From Trema orientale (taxonomy: Eukaryota > Streptophyta > Magnoliopsida > Rosales > Cannabaceae), in NCBI GenBank assembly GCA_002914845.1, contig JXTC01000301.1:83703-147702 (forward strand): a stretch of 64,000 bases of DNA, written 5' to 3'. The notes under the pieces are model-generated. The model was not told where the DNA came from. It searched no databases and saw only the letters and a list, made by a program, of their open reading frames with translations. This document shows, in pieces, positions 13,045 to 24,000 of the stretch. Position numbers and translations under genes: made by a program. Every line of letters starts with the position of its first letter. Position 1 is the first letter of the stretch.

Positions 13045-13812
13045 CTACTAGCCCGCCCATATCTTTGCAGCGTATCCAATGATGAGAAATTATGCGTCCT
13101 GTCCTTTTTTTGTATGTTGCTTTAGTAAATTTCATATTCTTTTAATTTATAGTTATATGGTCGTTTCTTTAGAGTTCTCGCCATCAAAGTTGAAGAAGCT
13201 CGAGTTTTCGCCATTATTCTCGACTGTCCAAGCTCAATCTATATCATTTCTCTCTTAAAAGGCCACTTGAGCTTAATAGAGACCACCATTGTTTCCAACC
13301 ATCCAAGCTCGATCTTCGTCCTTATCCCAGATCTGTGGTCGTTCGATCTCTGTTATTGTTCATTTTTAGTGTTTGCTTAGTCTTTTTCTTTATCTTTCCC
13401 TCTCAGCCAAGCAAAATTGATTTGCTTTTATTAGAATCATGAGTTTTTAGAGAGAATCTAATGAGAGCATTTATTTTTAATATTTCTTTTCTTGTTCCTT
13501 TGGTTAGTGGTCATATATAATTTAGTATTTAGTATGCCTTACCATCAGTTTTCACTTTTTTTAGTTGAAATTTCTATGGTAATTGGTATAGAAATTTTTA
13601 TTTGTAGTGTATCAACTGTAATTGCTCGTATATTAGTTAATTTAAAATGTATATCACATTCTTTTTTGTCGGTCTAAATAATAAGTTGTTCATTTTATTC
13701 TAGGTATATCCTTTTTCAGTCTATGTACATCAATTTTTTGCTGGTATATTTGTTGATATTTCTGACACACCAGATTTTTTTTTTTTTTTTGATTCCAAAC
13801 TATGTCATTTCT
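13045..13812. other. Intergenic DNA
   Basis: Somewhat less AT-rich at 13160-13400 (CTCGAG and TTCGCC motifs), but I see no recognisable coding frame. No bounded repeat recognised. Confidence 0.4.
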
Positions 13813-14112
13813 TTAGGCTCCGTTTAGATTTTGGATTTTAGGAAGGAAAAAAAAATACAAATTCTTAGGAATTTCACTTTCTTTTATTTAGATTTTATCA
13901 AAGATTGAAGGAAAAATTTTTAGGGAAATTATGTAATGGACTTTTTCAGTAAATTTAGAGGATTTAAATTATAATGAAAATAATATGAAAGAAAATATTT
14001 CAAAAGGTAAATTTTATAGAATTTTAAGAAAATATTTTCTCTCTCTTTTTCCTTTAACTTTTCTCTCGCAAATTTTTTCCCTACTAAAATTCAAGTTCCA
14101 AACATACCCTTA
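13813..14112. mobile_element. Harbinger/Tourist-like MITE (294 bp, TTA duplication)
   Basis: Body 13816-14109, flanked on both sides by TTA (13813-13815 and 14110-14112). Left end GGCTCCGTTTAGATTTTGG is inverted relative to the right end, which reads on the other strand as GGGTATGTTTGGAACTTG. A TTA duplication with GGSNCNGTTT ends fits PIF-Harbinger/Tourist MITEs. No coding capacity. Confidence 0.8.
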
Positions 14113-14672
14113 ATGTTGCAGCAAAGCTCATCTTCATTTGTTTGATGTTCATGATCTGAGAACAAAATAATAGACTAATTGTGGGATTACTTTATTACAC
14201 ATCTAAAACATGTCCAAAAAAAGGTTCTAAGTTGTTTATAACTTCTTTATTTGATCAAGGGTCTCTATCTTGCAATATATTTCTATATACATATCTTTGT
14301 TTTTAACCCGCTCTTCTTTTGGTAGTATGAGAACAATCTTTTCCCGTGCAAAAAATAATAACCGATTACAAGGGGAAAAAAAAAAGAGTTTATTTAAAGA
14401 ATCTGATGCACCAAACTTTGAAGCAGATATACTCTGATGAAAAATTGATAAACCAAGTGTAAATTCTCAAATACAAAACAGTTTTCATAGAAATTATTAT
14501 ATATGGGTACTAATCTAATAGGTATTTTCTTTTATACCTATTTATAGGTATTATTTTGTCTAATTAAAGTTGGTAACGCACGTCTTTTCATAGTAAAAAA
14601 GAGAGAGAAAAAAGTATTAAATAATGAGTATTTATTTTTATTTTTTTCCAACTACTCAAATTATAATAGCTG
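14113..14672. other. Intergenic AT-rich DNA
   Basis: No gene or repeat recognised between the Tourist-like MITE and the foldback element. Confidence 0.4.
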
Positions 14673-15459
14673 TTAGATCATAAACTAACAACTAAAAAAA
14701 ATACCCTGACTTTTAACTTTTCTGTAAAAAAAATCATGACTTTTGAATGTCTGTGAAATAATACTTTCACTTTTAAATTTTCTCAAAATAATACCATAGT
14801 TTTTGAATTTCTGCGAAATAATACAATCATTTTTGAATTCTGCAAATTAATACCCTAACATTTGAAATTCCTATAAATTTATAACTTTAATGCCTAATTA
14901 GTTGATTTTAATATAAAAAGATGGTAGTAACCATCATCAACTTAATTAAAACTTATTAAACAATAATAAAATTTCTAAAAAATATTTGTAGTTAGTTTAT
15001 TTCATTTTTCATTTAAAAAAGAAAAGTAAAAAATTAGAATGAGAAATAAAATAGTTAATTATAAAAAAAGAAAAAGAAACATGAGAGGTAAAAAAAATTG
15101 TGTTTTTTTAGCAATTAACCAAAAAAATAGTTATAAAATAATTTTTGATAATATTACTAATATCTAAACATTTTTAATAAGTTAATGAGAGATATTTGCA
15201 TTTTTTAATTTGCTCATAGTATAAATATACAAAAAAAAAAAACTAAAAACTAGGGGTATTAATTTGCAGAAATCGTAAATGTCAGGGTATTAATTTACAG
15301 AATTCAAAAACGATGGTATTAATTTACAGAAATCGTAAATGTGATGGTATTAATTTGTAGAATTTCAAAACTAATGTTATTAATTTGTAAAAGTTTAAAA
15401 AATAGAGTATTTTTTGTACAAAAATTAAAAGTGAAGATATTTTTACGTAGTTAATCTAT
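14673..15459. mobile_element. Foldback-like element with arms built of short repeats (about 785 bp)
   Basis: The left arm (14673-14885) and right arm (15240-15459) are inverted copies. Each arm is itself made of about five or six tandem units of some 30-35 bp with a GGTATTAATTTGCAGAA-type core (reverse complement on the left). The spacer between the arms, about 355 bp, is AT-rich and non-coding. Arms made of repeated units are characteristic of foldback/Mutator-like elements. Target duplication not evident. Confidence 0.7.
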
Positions 15460-15461
15460 AT

Positions 15462-15990
15462 TTAAATTCTCCAAAAGTGCAACCAACACTTTTCAAGAAA
15501 CACATTAATAGAGATACAATACTCATAAATAGATAGACGACAACTAAAAACGTATTTGCCAAACACCTAAAATTCTTAAAAAGGTCCAAACAATTTTTAG
15601 TAAATATATGAATGTATATACTAAACTCAGAATCAGAGATACGAAACTAGAAACATATCAACAAACACAAATTCTCAAAAAGTCTAAACAATTTTCAAAA
15701 GTTGTGTAAACAGATATACCATGCGCAGAAATTGATATACTAAAACGTGTATATATTTATATATATACACCAGACACCTGAATTTTCAAAAAGTCCAAAA
15801 TAATATTTAAAAGATACATCAACATATATATTGTACCCAAAATTATATATACCACAAATAAAAACTTTATACCAAACACCAAAGTTCTCAAAACAAAGTC
15901 TAGACATTTTTGCTTAGATTCATGAATAGATATATCATGCTCAAAAGTAGATATACGAACACCAAAAACGTATCAACGAACCTCTACCAT
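15462..15990. repeat. Imperfect tandem repeat, unit about 100-110 bp
   Basis: An anchor like AATTCTCAAAAAGTCYAAACA recurs near 15571, 15670, 15781 and 15883, with a weaker copy near 15462. Each is followed by a GATATAC-type block. Spacing is 99, 111 and 102 bp. Units are diverged. The array begins at the right edge of the foldback element. Confidence 0.65.
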
Positions 15991-16128
15991 TATATTGCAT
16001 ATGAGTAGTTCGACCCATCTCACCAAACATAGGTCCAAACCACTTTCCAAACCCAAATCCAAATCCAAACCCACCTAGAACCACAACCACAACCACAACT
16101 GATCCATTTCGATTTTGAACTAAGATAA

Positions 16129-16380
16129 GAAGCAGAGAGCAATTGCCAATTCGAAGAGAGGGGGTTAAAGAGTCTGGACAGTCAGCTAAAGAACGGTGAC
16201 AGTCATTTGACCAGGAACAAGTTTGACACCAAACCCAACAATGGCGAGGCTCCGGCGCCGAAGCTTCTGAGAAGGATGAATAAGTCGGTGACTGTGAAAT
16301 CGACATTCACTCATTTTGAAGAATTTGATATTGTTGAGGGTTGCTGGCCAACGACAGTGAGGGAGGGGAAAGTTGGGTAA
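16129..16380 (+). pseudogene. Possible fragment of a DUF761-like plant gene
   Basis: An open frame of 83 codons without a convincing ATG lies in a patch clearly richer in GC than its surroundings. It reads ..KLLRRMNKSVTVKSTF, THFEEFDIVEGCWPTTVREGK and then stops. From memory, plant cotton-fibre/DUF761-type proteins carry a similar 'HFEE..IVE.RRPATVREG' stretch before their C-terminal domain, but that domain is not visible here. It may be a decayed gene copy, a captured fragment or chance. A protein search would settle it. Confidence 0.3.
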
Positions 16381-16629
16381 AGACGGAGGTGATAGGTTTT
16401 GTGAGCAAAGAGTTTTGTCCATGTTTTAATCATGAGTACTCCCTCTCCCTCTCCCTGTATGGATTTTCAATGGCAAATCTGGTGGACCATTTTGTTATAA
16501 AGTGTAAGGTCGGGTAATTTACTGTGAATTGGGCCAAAGGGCTGGATTGCACACCTATGCCCTAAAATGACTCTAGGACCGTATAAAACTAAATATTTTA
16601 AACGGTTTAAAAGATGGTATAGTTCATAT

Positions 16630-17680
16630 GGTTAGCTACAAATTTTTTTTTTTTTTCATTTTTAATTTTTAAAAATTAGTTACCGGATGCTAGTTACCAG
16701 TTACCAATTTTTTTGGAATTGATTACTAGTTATTAGCTCATCTGGTATTTTTTTATTCCATTTTTTCTTCTTTTACTTTTTTTTTCCTGTTCTTTTATTT
16801 AATTTTTTTTCTTTTTTTTTTCTCTCCTATGGATAATGAACTACAAATCTGAAAACCGGTTACCAGTTTTTATAGATATTGGCTACTACTAGTTTTGTGA
16901 TCGGTAACTAATCTGAATATAAATTTGTACACTAGTGTTATTTTACTTTCACAATTTTTTTTTTTTTTTTGCTAATTTATTTTTCATAGAGCATTCTCTT
17001 TTTTTTTTTAAAAAAAAAAAGAACAATTAGATACCAATTTTTGGTTATTAGTTTTTGATTTTTTTGTTACTAGTTATGGTTTATAGTTTCTAGTTAGCAA
17101 TTCATTTTTGTTTATTAGTTTTTATTTATGTTATTCCGCTACCCCGTTGCCTTTGCCACCAATTGTTTATCTTGTTCCGTTACCCCATTGTCTTCTCCTT
17201 TTTTCATCTCATAGGGATAATGAGCTACAAATTTTATTTCTATTTTTTTATTTTTAAGAAAAACTGGTTACCGAATATTGGTTACCAGTTACCAATTTTT
17301 TTTAGAATTAGTTATTAGTTATTAGCTCATCTAGTATTTTTTTTTTCATTTTTCCTTCTTTTACTTTATTTTTTGTTATTTCATTTATTTATTTTTTCCT
17401 TTTTTCCTCTACTAGAGATAATAAACTACAACTCTGATTACCGATTACTAGTTTCTCTAGTTACTGGTTACTACTAGTTTTGTGGCCGGTAACCAATCTG
17501 GATATAAGTTTTCAGACTGTGTTATTTTACTTTCACAATTTTTTTTTGCTAATTTATTTTTCGTAGAGTATTCTCCTTTTAAAAAAAATAGATTATCAAT
17601 TTTTTGTTACTAGTTTCTGATTTTTTTTATTACTAGTTCTAATTTATAGTTTCTAGTTAGCAATTCATTTTTATTTGATA
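16630..17680. repeat. Tandem duplication, unit about 590 bp
   Basis: Two diverged copies in the same orientation: about 16630-17118 and 17220-17680. Shared landmarks include ACCAGTTACCAATTTTTTT (16695 and 17284), TTATTAGCTCATCTNGTATT, ACTACTAGTTTTGTG and TTTCTAGTTAGCAATTCATT. The offset is about 589 bp. The right copy ends exactly where the MuDR-like transposase remnant begins, so the repeat may be part of that element. Confidence 0.75.
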
Positions 17681-18428
17681 TGTGCATACAAAACCCAAGG
17701 GCATTGTTCTACTTTGTATTTAACTCTTATCTTCTCTGAGGTGTTCTGCACATATATGTACTCTTTATCTACAGAAATAAAGTACTCCTTGATAGCTGTT
17801 CTAATGAGGTCTACTGATGCAAACTCCATTCCCAAGGTGAATTTAAAATTCTTATAACTAGTATTGGCATTGAACTGCTTACTCTTCCTGATTGTATCAT
17901 TACGACCATCACCTTCACTCAAGCTTTATAGATCTTGCTCAGATTTAATCCCACCCTCACTACCAGCATCATTTTCTTCACATAACTGAGTAACTGATCC
18001 CCACCAACTACTTGGATCAGGTTGATGATCCATATTCCTTTTCCCCTCATCATCCTGAGTATATTCCTCCTGAACAAACTCAAAGTCTTCTTCATTTTCT
18101 GTAGGTTCATTGACTGGATCTTCATTCTCTGCAGGTTCATTTATAGGAACCTCATTCTCTGTAGGTTCATTCACCGGAGCTTTATTCACTGGAGCATCAT
18201 TCACTGGAGCATCATTCACTGGAACTTCATTCTGAGTATGGTTTCTGCTTCCACCTGCTAATAAATCCTCAACAATAGGATCATAGTCATATGCATCCTC
18301 GAATACTTAATCCATGTCGCAATTATCAAATATTGTAATACTTCCTCCCTCGTACCTTTTATTCCCATAAGGTGTGAAGAAATCTCCACCATGGTGCAGT
18401 TTGACTATGAATAATGTAGAAGACTCAT
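17671..18428 (-). pseudogene. Remnant of a MuDR-like (MULE) transposase, N-terminal part
   Basis: Reading down from 18428, after an intron acceptor, the frame gives FIVKLHHGGDFF, then RYEGG and FDNCDMD. This is the usual start of plant MuDR-like transposases. An acidic linker with repeated VNEPTENE / VNDAP units follows, then the start of the MuDR DNA-binding domain (NTSYKNFKFTLGMEFAS, ..VKYKVEQCPWVLYAHIK). Two in-frame stops (one after FDNCDMD, one after KSEQDL) and loss of the whole catalytic half show it is dead. The remaining protein should have run towards lower coordinates, where the 590-bp duplication now lies. Confidence 0.75.
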
Positions 18429-19228
18429 CTGCCAAATTTAAAAGTAATTATTGTCAACTACTAAACACCTACTAAACAATAAATTAAGCAATAAAATAAA
18501 TCCACTAGCTAATAGTAAACCAGATTCCCATTGACCCACCCTCATCAAAGCAAATGTTGACCCCATAACAGTAAAAGAAGAAGTAGTGGTCTCCCGAAAA
18601 AGACAACAAAACAGACTCCACGCACATGGGTTCCAAACCCAAAAACACAGTACCCTTCATCAACTATAAAAGCAGGAAATCCTTCACAATGTCAATTACA
18701 AACCCTAAAAATACAAAAGCCCCAAGTTCGAATAACACTCACCCACTCGATTTTCGCACAAAAAACTGAAAAAAGGTGCACTAAGAACCCCATAATCACA
18801 GAAAAATACTTATCAAGTTGATGTCGATGCTCCATCTTTTTCACAAGAACTCATCAAGATTTAGCAATTTACAGTCGTTAATGGTGGATTCTAGACAAGA
18901 ACCAGTTGAAACAGAGAGAGGGCGGGAGAGTGAAGACGATAAATAAAGTTTTGAGTTTTTTAACCTTTTTACTCTCTTTTTTTAACGGACTTTTTACTTT
19001 AATTTCATTTATATTTCATTTTCATATTTTTCTATAATTTTTAAATGACTTTTAATAGCCTAAAAACTCAGATGTCGACACGTGCACTATTATATGGCAG
19101 TTAACGGAAAAATTTGACGGTTGCTACAAAAATTGGACGGAATGTATTATTGCCGTAAAAAAAAAAGATTGGGTATTAAAGTGTAAATTTCGACTAAGAA
19201 CGAGTACTTTTGCCGCAATTTTCCCTAT
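18429..19228 (-). mobile_element. Probable 5' leader and terminal repeat of the MULE remnant
   Basis: Upstream of the transposase remnant. On the minus strand, the outer end at about 19228 reads GGGAAAATTGCGGCAAAAG, like the terminal inverted repeats of plant MULEs. A CT-rich leader around 18900-18930 and the intron before 18428 follow. The matching opposite end was not found, so the element is truncated on its left. Confidence 0.5.
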
Positions 19229-20226
19229 TTCTAATAACATTAAGAGAAATTGAAATAAATAGTAGTAATTTTGACTCAAATAACTTTTTTAAGAATGTAT
19301 TTGCAAAATAACTTTTCTAGTAGTGTTTTAGAATTTTGCGACTCTGTGTGACGGAGGGTCACACAATTTGTAACTATTGATTAGTCTTAGAAAAGTCATA
19401 ATTTTATAGTCATAAATTGTATGACTCTATGTCATATAATTTGTGACATTGCTAGAAATGTCAATTTGAAAAAAATTACTAAAAATGTCATTTTGTTCCA
19501 AATTAATACTAAGCCCTTTCAATATGAGTGGCCTCTACCCAAACTTGCTCTATCTGCAGGTCTCTTGAGAAAGTTACGCCCAATATCCGATGTTGTGCCT
19601 GGTATTTCAAAAATACCTATGTACGAATTTTGTTTCAAAAATGCCTCATTTTGGTATTATATTTCGTGTGTAAAATATATGTTGTATACATTCAGAACGT
19701 AAACTTTTACCTATACTTTAAATTTATATTTATAATTTTAGTATATACTTGGAAATATATATCTATTTTTAGGTGTAATTTTATTCATGAAATATATACT
19801 ACAATATATATTTCATGTATAAAATACTTATGATATATATTTTTCCCAAAATAGGTATAAAAATGGGTGCTGGTGAAATAAAAATGACAAAGGGTATTTA
19901 TGAAAAATGTGATTAAGAAAACGGATATTTATGCACTTTATCGGACCGTCTTGGCTAGGACTAGATCCACTGTCCACGTAGTCGGATTCAAAACCCAATT
20001 TTGCTCCCAAAAAAGAGAGCACAAGGAAATGAAAACAGGACTCTCCCAAGTCCGAAAGAGTTATTACATTAAGTCATTAATTATTAAGTTGTGATTCAAT
20101 TCCGTAATTTGGGTCTCAATAGAGCTCCTTCTTCCTCGGCAGCCAGACTGACTGACCCAGCAGTTAAGCTCTGGACCTAAGCACCGTTAAAAGGTCCGGT
20201 CTCATTAATCGGACGGCGTTGGAGCA
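19229..20226. other. Intergenic region and promoter of VPS9A
   Basis: The first part is AT-rich with no clear feature. At about 19595-19915 there are facing AAATACC-type repeats that may be an old inverted-repeat element. The last 130 bases before the VPS9A start codon are less AT-rich (CTTCTTCCTCGG, GGTCCGGTCTC) and are probably the 5' leader. Confidence 0.4.
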
Positions 20227-20988
20227 ATGGAGAACGCGGACGTCTTCTTGGGGCTGCACGATTTTCTGGAACGCATGCGTAATCCTTCCGCCGCTGATTT
20301 CGTCAAGTCCATCAAAAGGTCTTTCATTCCTTTAAATTTTGATATATATATATATATACGTATATTTTCCTTTCGATATATGGATTTTTAATTTTTTTAT
20401 TAATTAATTTATTTGGTGGATTATGGAGAGGTTAATGGAGATTGATATTGTATCGTATTGAATGGGCAGTTTTATAGTGTCGTTTTCGAACAATGCGCCT
20501 GATCCAGAGAGGGATAGTGGTGCCGTACAGGAGTTTCTGGCCAAGATGGAGGCTGATTTCAGGGCTCACCCGCTTTGGGCTGGTTGCTCTGAGGACGAGC
20601 TTGAGAGTGCTGGTGAAGTGAGTTACTCTTAGTTTGATATCATCATCATTGACTCATTTGTCTTAATGTTGTTAATCATATTTGGTGGTAGTTTTAATTG
20701 TCTAAAGCCTGTTTCTGTCATTAATGTAAAGTATCTAGTGATATACGCACACTTCCTTAGAAGTTGGGTAGAAATGGTCTTAAAAAGGTAGGTAACACTA
20801 GAGTTGACTTTTTGAGGAAAGAAAAAAAGTGGGTAGTCCTGAAACAAAGCAACCCACAAAAGATTTAAGTTTTCTGTTTCTTCAAGACAGACTTGTGTGG
20901 GGAATTTTGATTAGGAGAACGGGGTATTGTAGAAGAGGGGGAGTGATTAATTCCGTAAAAAAAGAAAGAAAAGGAGATGTGTGTGTGC

Positions 20989-21034
<46 letters not shown>

Positions 21035-24000
21035 CAAAATAGAAAACTTCTTTGTGCATAATGCTACATAACTGATGAGGGAACGCTGTCTTGACGGCCT
21101 CAGTCCCGATATATATTTGTACTCTGGCGTTTCCTGAATCATGCATAATCATGTGGACATAACGGTTTCATTATGAGTTAAGATAGTCTTTTCTAAATGT
21201 TTTAGTTGAAAATAGGAATGTTATGTTCTGTTGAGATATGGAAATGAGACGTTGAATTTGAAGATCTTGAATTACCATTTTAATCAAGGGATACAGACTT
21301 ATGTGCAAGTAACGGAACTCTTTGAAGTCTGAAACAAAATTGAGCATTCGAAAACAAACAAATAGTTGAGCACTATCCCTGATATTCACCACAACCTCCT
21401 GCTTCCTTATTTTCTGTTCCTTGCTTCTTGGGTCCAGACCCCAATCCCTCACTCTTATTTCTTTTAAGCATGATGGTATTTAGTATTTGATGGTGTGTAC
21501 ACCATCCAAGTCTTTGTTGTGGAGGTTTTTGAAGTTAAGCCAATCTAGATAAAATGGGTATGAGCCATACAAACGTAACTTTCAGTACTCTGCCATTGGT
21601 GATAGAAGAAGTTAAGTTCCATATAAATAATTAATAGCAGAATAGGAAGAAGAAGAAGGTGAGTTGTGGAAGAGGTTGTTTCATGTGTGAATTTTCTTTA
21701 GTGATGTGATTATGATGCTCTTCTCCAACATTTTGGTGGGGCGAAATCATGAGTTTCACGTTGAAAATGAATGGTGGACCACCCCATAAGGGATAGGTCG
21801 AGTAGTCAAGCTCATGGTTTGCTTCTATGAAGTTTGAGGTTCAATTCCTCATCGGTACCTGCCTAACAATAAGCTAGAGTTTCCTGCCTCACAAAGATTG
21901 TAAAGATTGTAGGATTCAGTAGGAGGACCCAATGTGGAGAGAGAGAGAGAGAGAGAAGGTGGGGAACAGAGAAACAACATCACCGTTCAAAGACATCAAA
22001 AGAAATTTACTGGTGTCTGTTCCTAATATATTGCCATTTTAAAACACTCTATTTTTTTCATTTAATGCCTGGTATTTATAATATTTGAACTTAAACCATA
22101 AGGGTTAGGTTGAGTGGTCAGGCCCACAGTTTGCTTCCATGAGGTCTGGGGCTGAATCCTCATGGGAATCAATGTATAAATATGCTAGAGTTTCCTTCTT
22201 CCCAAAGACAGTAGGCTTCAGTGGGAGGACGAGCATGAAAATGTGTATATATATTTGAACTTCCATTTTGGTTATATTTTCTCTTTTACTCTCTTTAATG
22301 TATAGAACTACTAGTGCAATATATCTCTTATGGTGTTGATTTTTTTTTTCCCGGGATTTCTTTGAAATACAGGGACTGGAGAAGTATGTCATGACAAAGT
22401 TATTTACTCGTGTATTTGCTTCACTTCCAGATGATGTAAAACATGATGATCAATTGTCTGAGAAGATGGCTTTGGTTCAACAATTCATTCGACCTGAAAA
22501 TTTGGATATTAAGCCAAATTTTCAAAATGAGACATCATGGCTGGTGAGTTTAGTAAAGTGCATTTCAAAGTATATATTTTGGATTGTTTGTAGAGTTATT
22601 TTCCATACATTAGTAGTACAATCAGATTGCGAACAAAAATTGTACGAGAAGATACAAAGAGGATTTTGAAGATAATGGAGCTACCATGAGTTCCAAATTT
22701 GTGATACTGTTCCAAATCACCTGCCTCTTACATCCTTAACTTCAATTTTTCTTATCTCTCTCCTTTTTCTATATTAGTGACGGTATAAGCCATAAGAGTG
22801 CCAATAGGCAACATTGTTCAATAAACTGGTGCTGGAAAACCGAAGGTGTAAGTTCCTGCATCTTTATTCCATCCAAAGACCCAGAGGAGCTTCTGAATTA
22901 CTCTCAGGTCCTGATTCCTGAAAGTATACCTTTTTCTCATTCTTTCATCACCTTCTTCTAACCCTTCCCTTTGTATGGTATGAAGAAAGCTATTTCAAAC
23001 TGCAATCATGTCTACATGAAATTGTAACAGGTTATTTTCCTTTCTTGGGTACTTGTAAAACAGTGTTTCAAAGAAGTAGAACCTTTGTATGCCTGTGTAT
23101 ATGTATATATAAGTAGATCAAAATTATTTGTTGATCCAGTGATGCCAAGTTTTGAAGGTAATTTCAGATTTTTAGGTCAGAAAAGGAAATTAGTATGTCT
23201 CTACTTTTTGGGGAAAAGTAAATCCCAAAATAGAACGAAGATGAAACAAAATATAGTTGAGAATAGTCTTCTTCCACTAAATTAGAAAAAGTCTGTGGTT
23301 TGTGAGTTAGGAAGGAAAAGAAAAAGAGAAAGAAGGTCAAGATATACCTTCTTGAAAATCTAAAATTGAGTCTGTAGCTACTAAAGTTTGTGTTTATATG
23401 ATTTTTGATGATTCATTTCTTTATTCTCAAATACTCTGCAATTGAATTTCAACTTGAAAAAAGAAAGAGCTACCAGATCCAACCTGGGCTGGAGTATTCC
23501 AAATGATCTGGCAAATAGAATTATAGTCTCCTCTTCCCTCCTCTTTTCTTTGAAATTTCACGCTTGAGAATCTGCAATAGACAAATAAGTCATAAAGCTT
23601 GTTTCTTGCTCTTATCAACTCGGTTAACTTAGTTTTAACATCCCTATTGAAGTCTTATGCATACCTCTTTACTTTAATTTATGTAGCTTGCACAGAAAGA
23701 ACTGCAGAAGATCAATATGTATAAGGCACCAAGAGACAAGCTTGTTTGTATTCTTAATTGTTGCAAGGTTATTAGTAACTTGCTGCTTAATGCTTCTATT
23801 GCTTCAAATGAAAATACCCCTGGAGCTGATGAGTTCCTTCCAGTCCTAATTTATGTCACAATAAAGGTAACATCTCTAGTATATCTTGACTTTAGTTATC
23901 TCAGATGATCAATGTCTTATTCTATTATAGTCTTTTGTTGGCACTAAATGATTAAGCCATTTTATTTGTTGGACTATCCTTTCATTGTTTCTAATCTCTT

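Noticed and set aside
15941..16422. Overlapping minus-strand frames of 121 and 78 codons
   Set aside because: Made of FGFGFG and VVVVVV low-complexity runs from simple repeats; no domain.
20865..21152. Frames of 80-95 codons rich in SLSLS/HTHTH
   Set aside because: Produced by the (TG)n(AG)n microsatellite in VPS9A intron 2.
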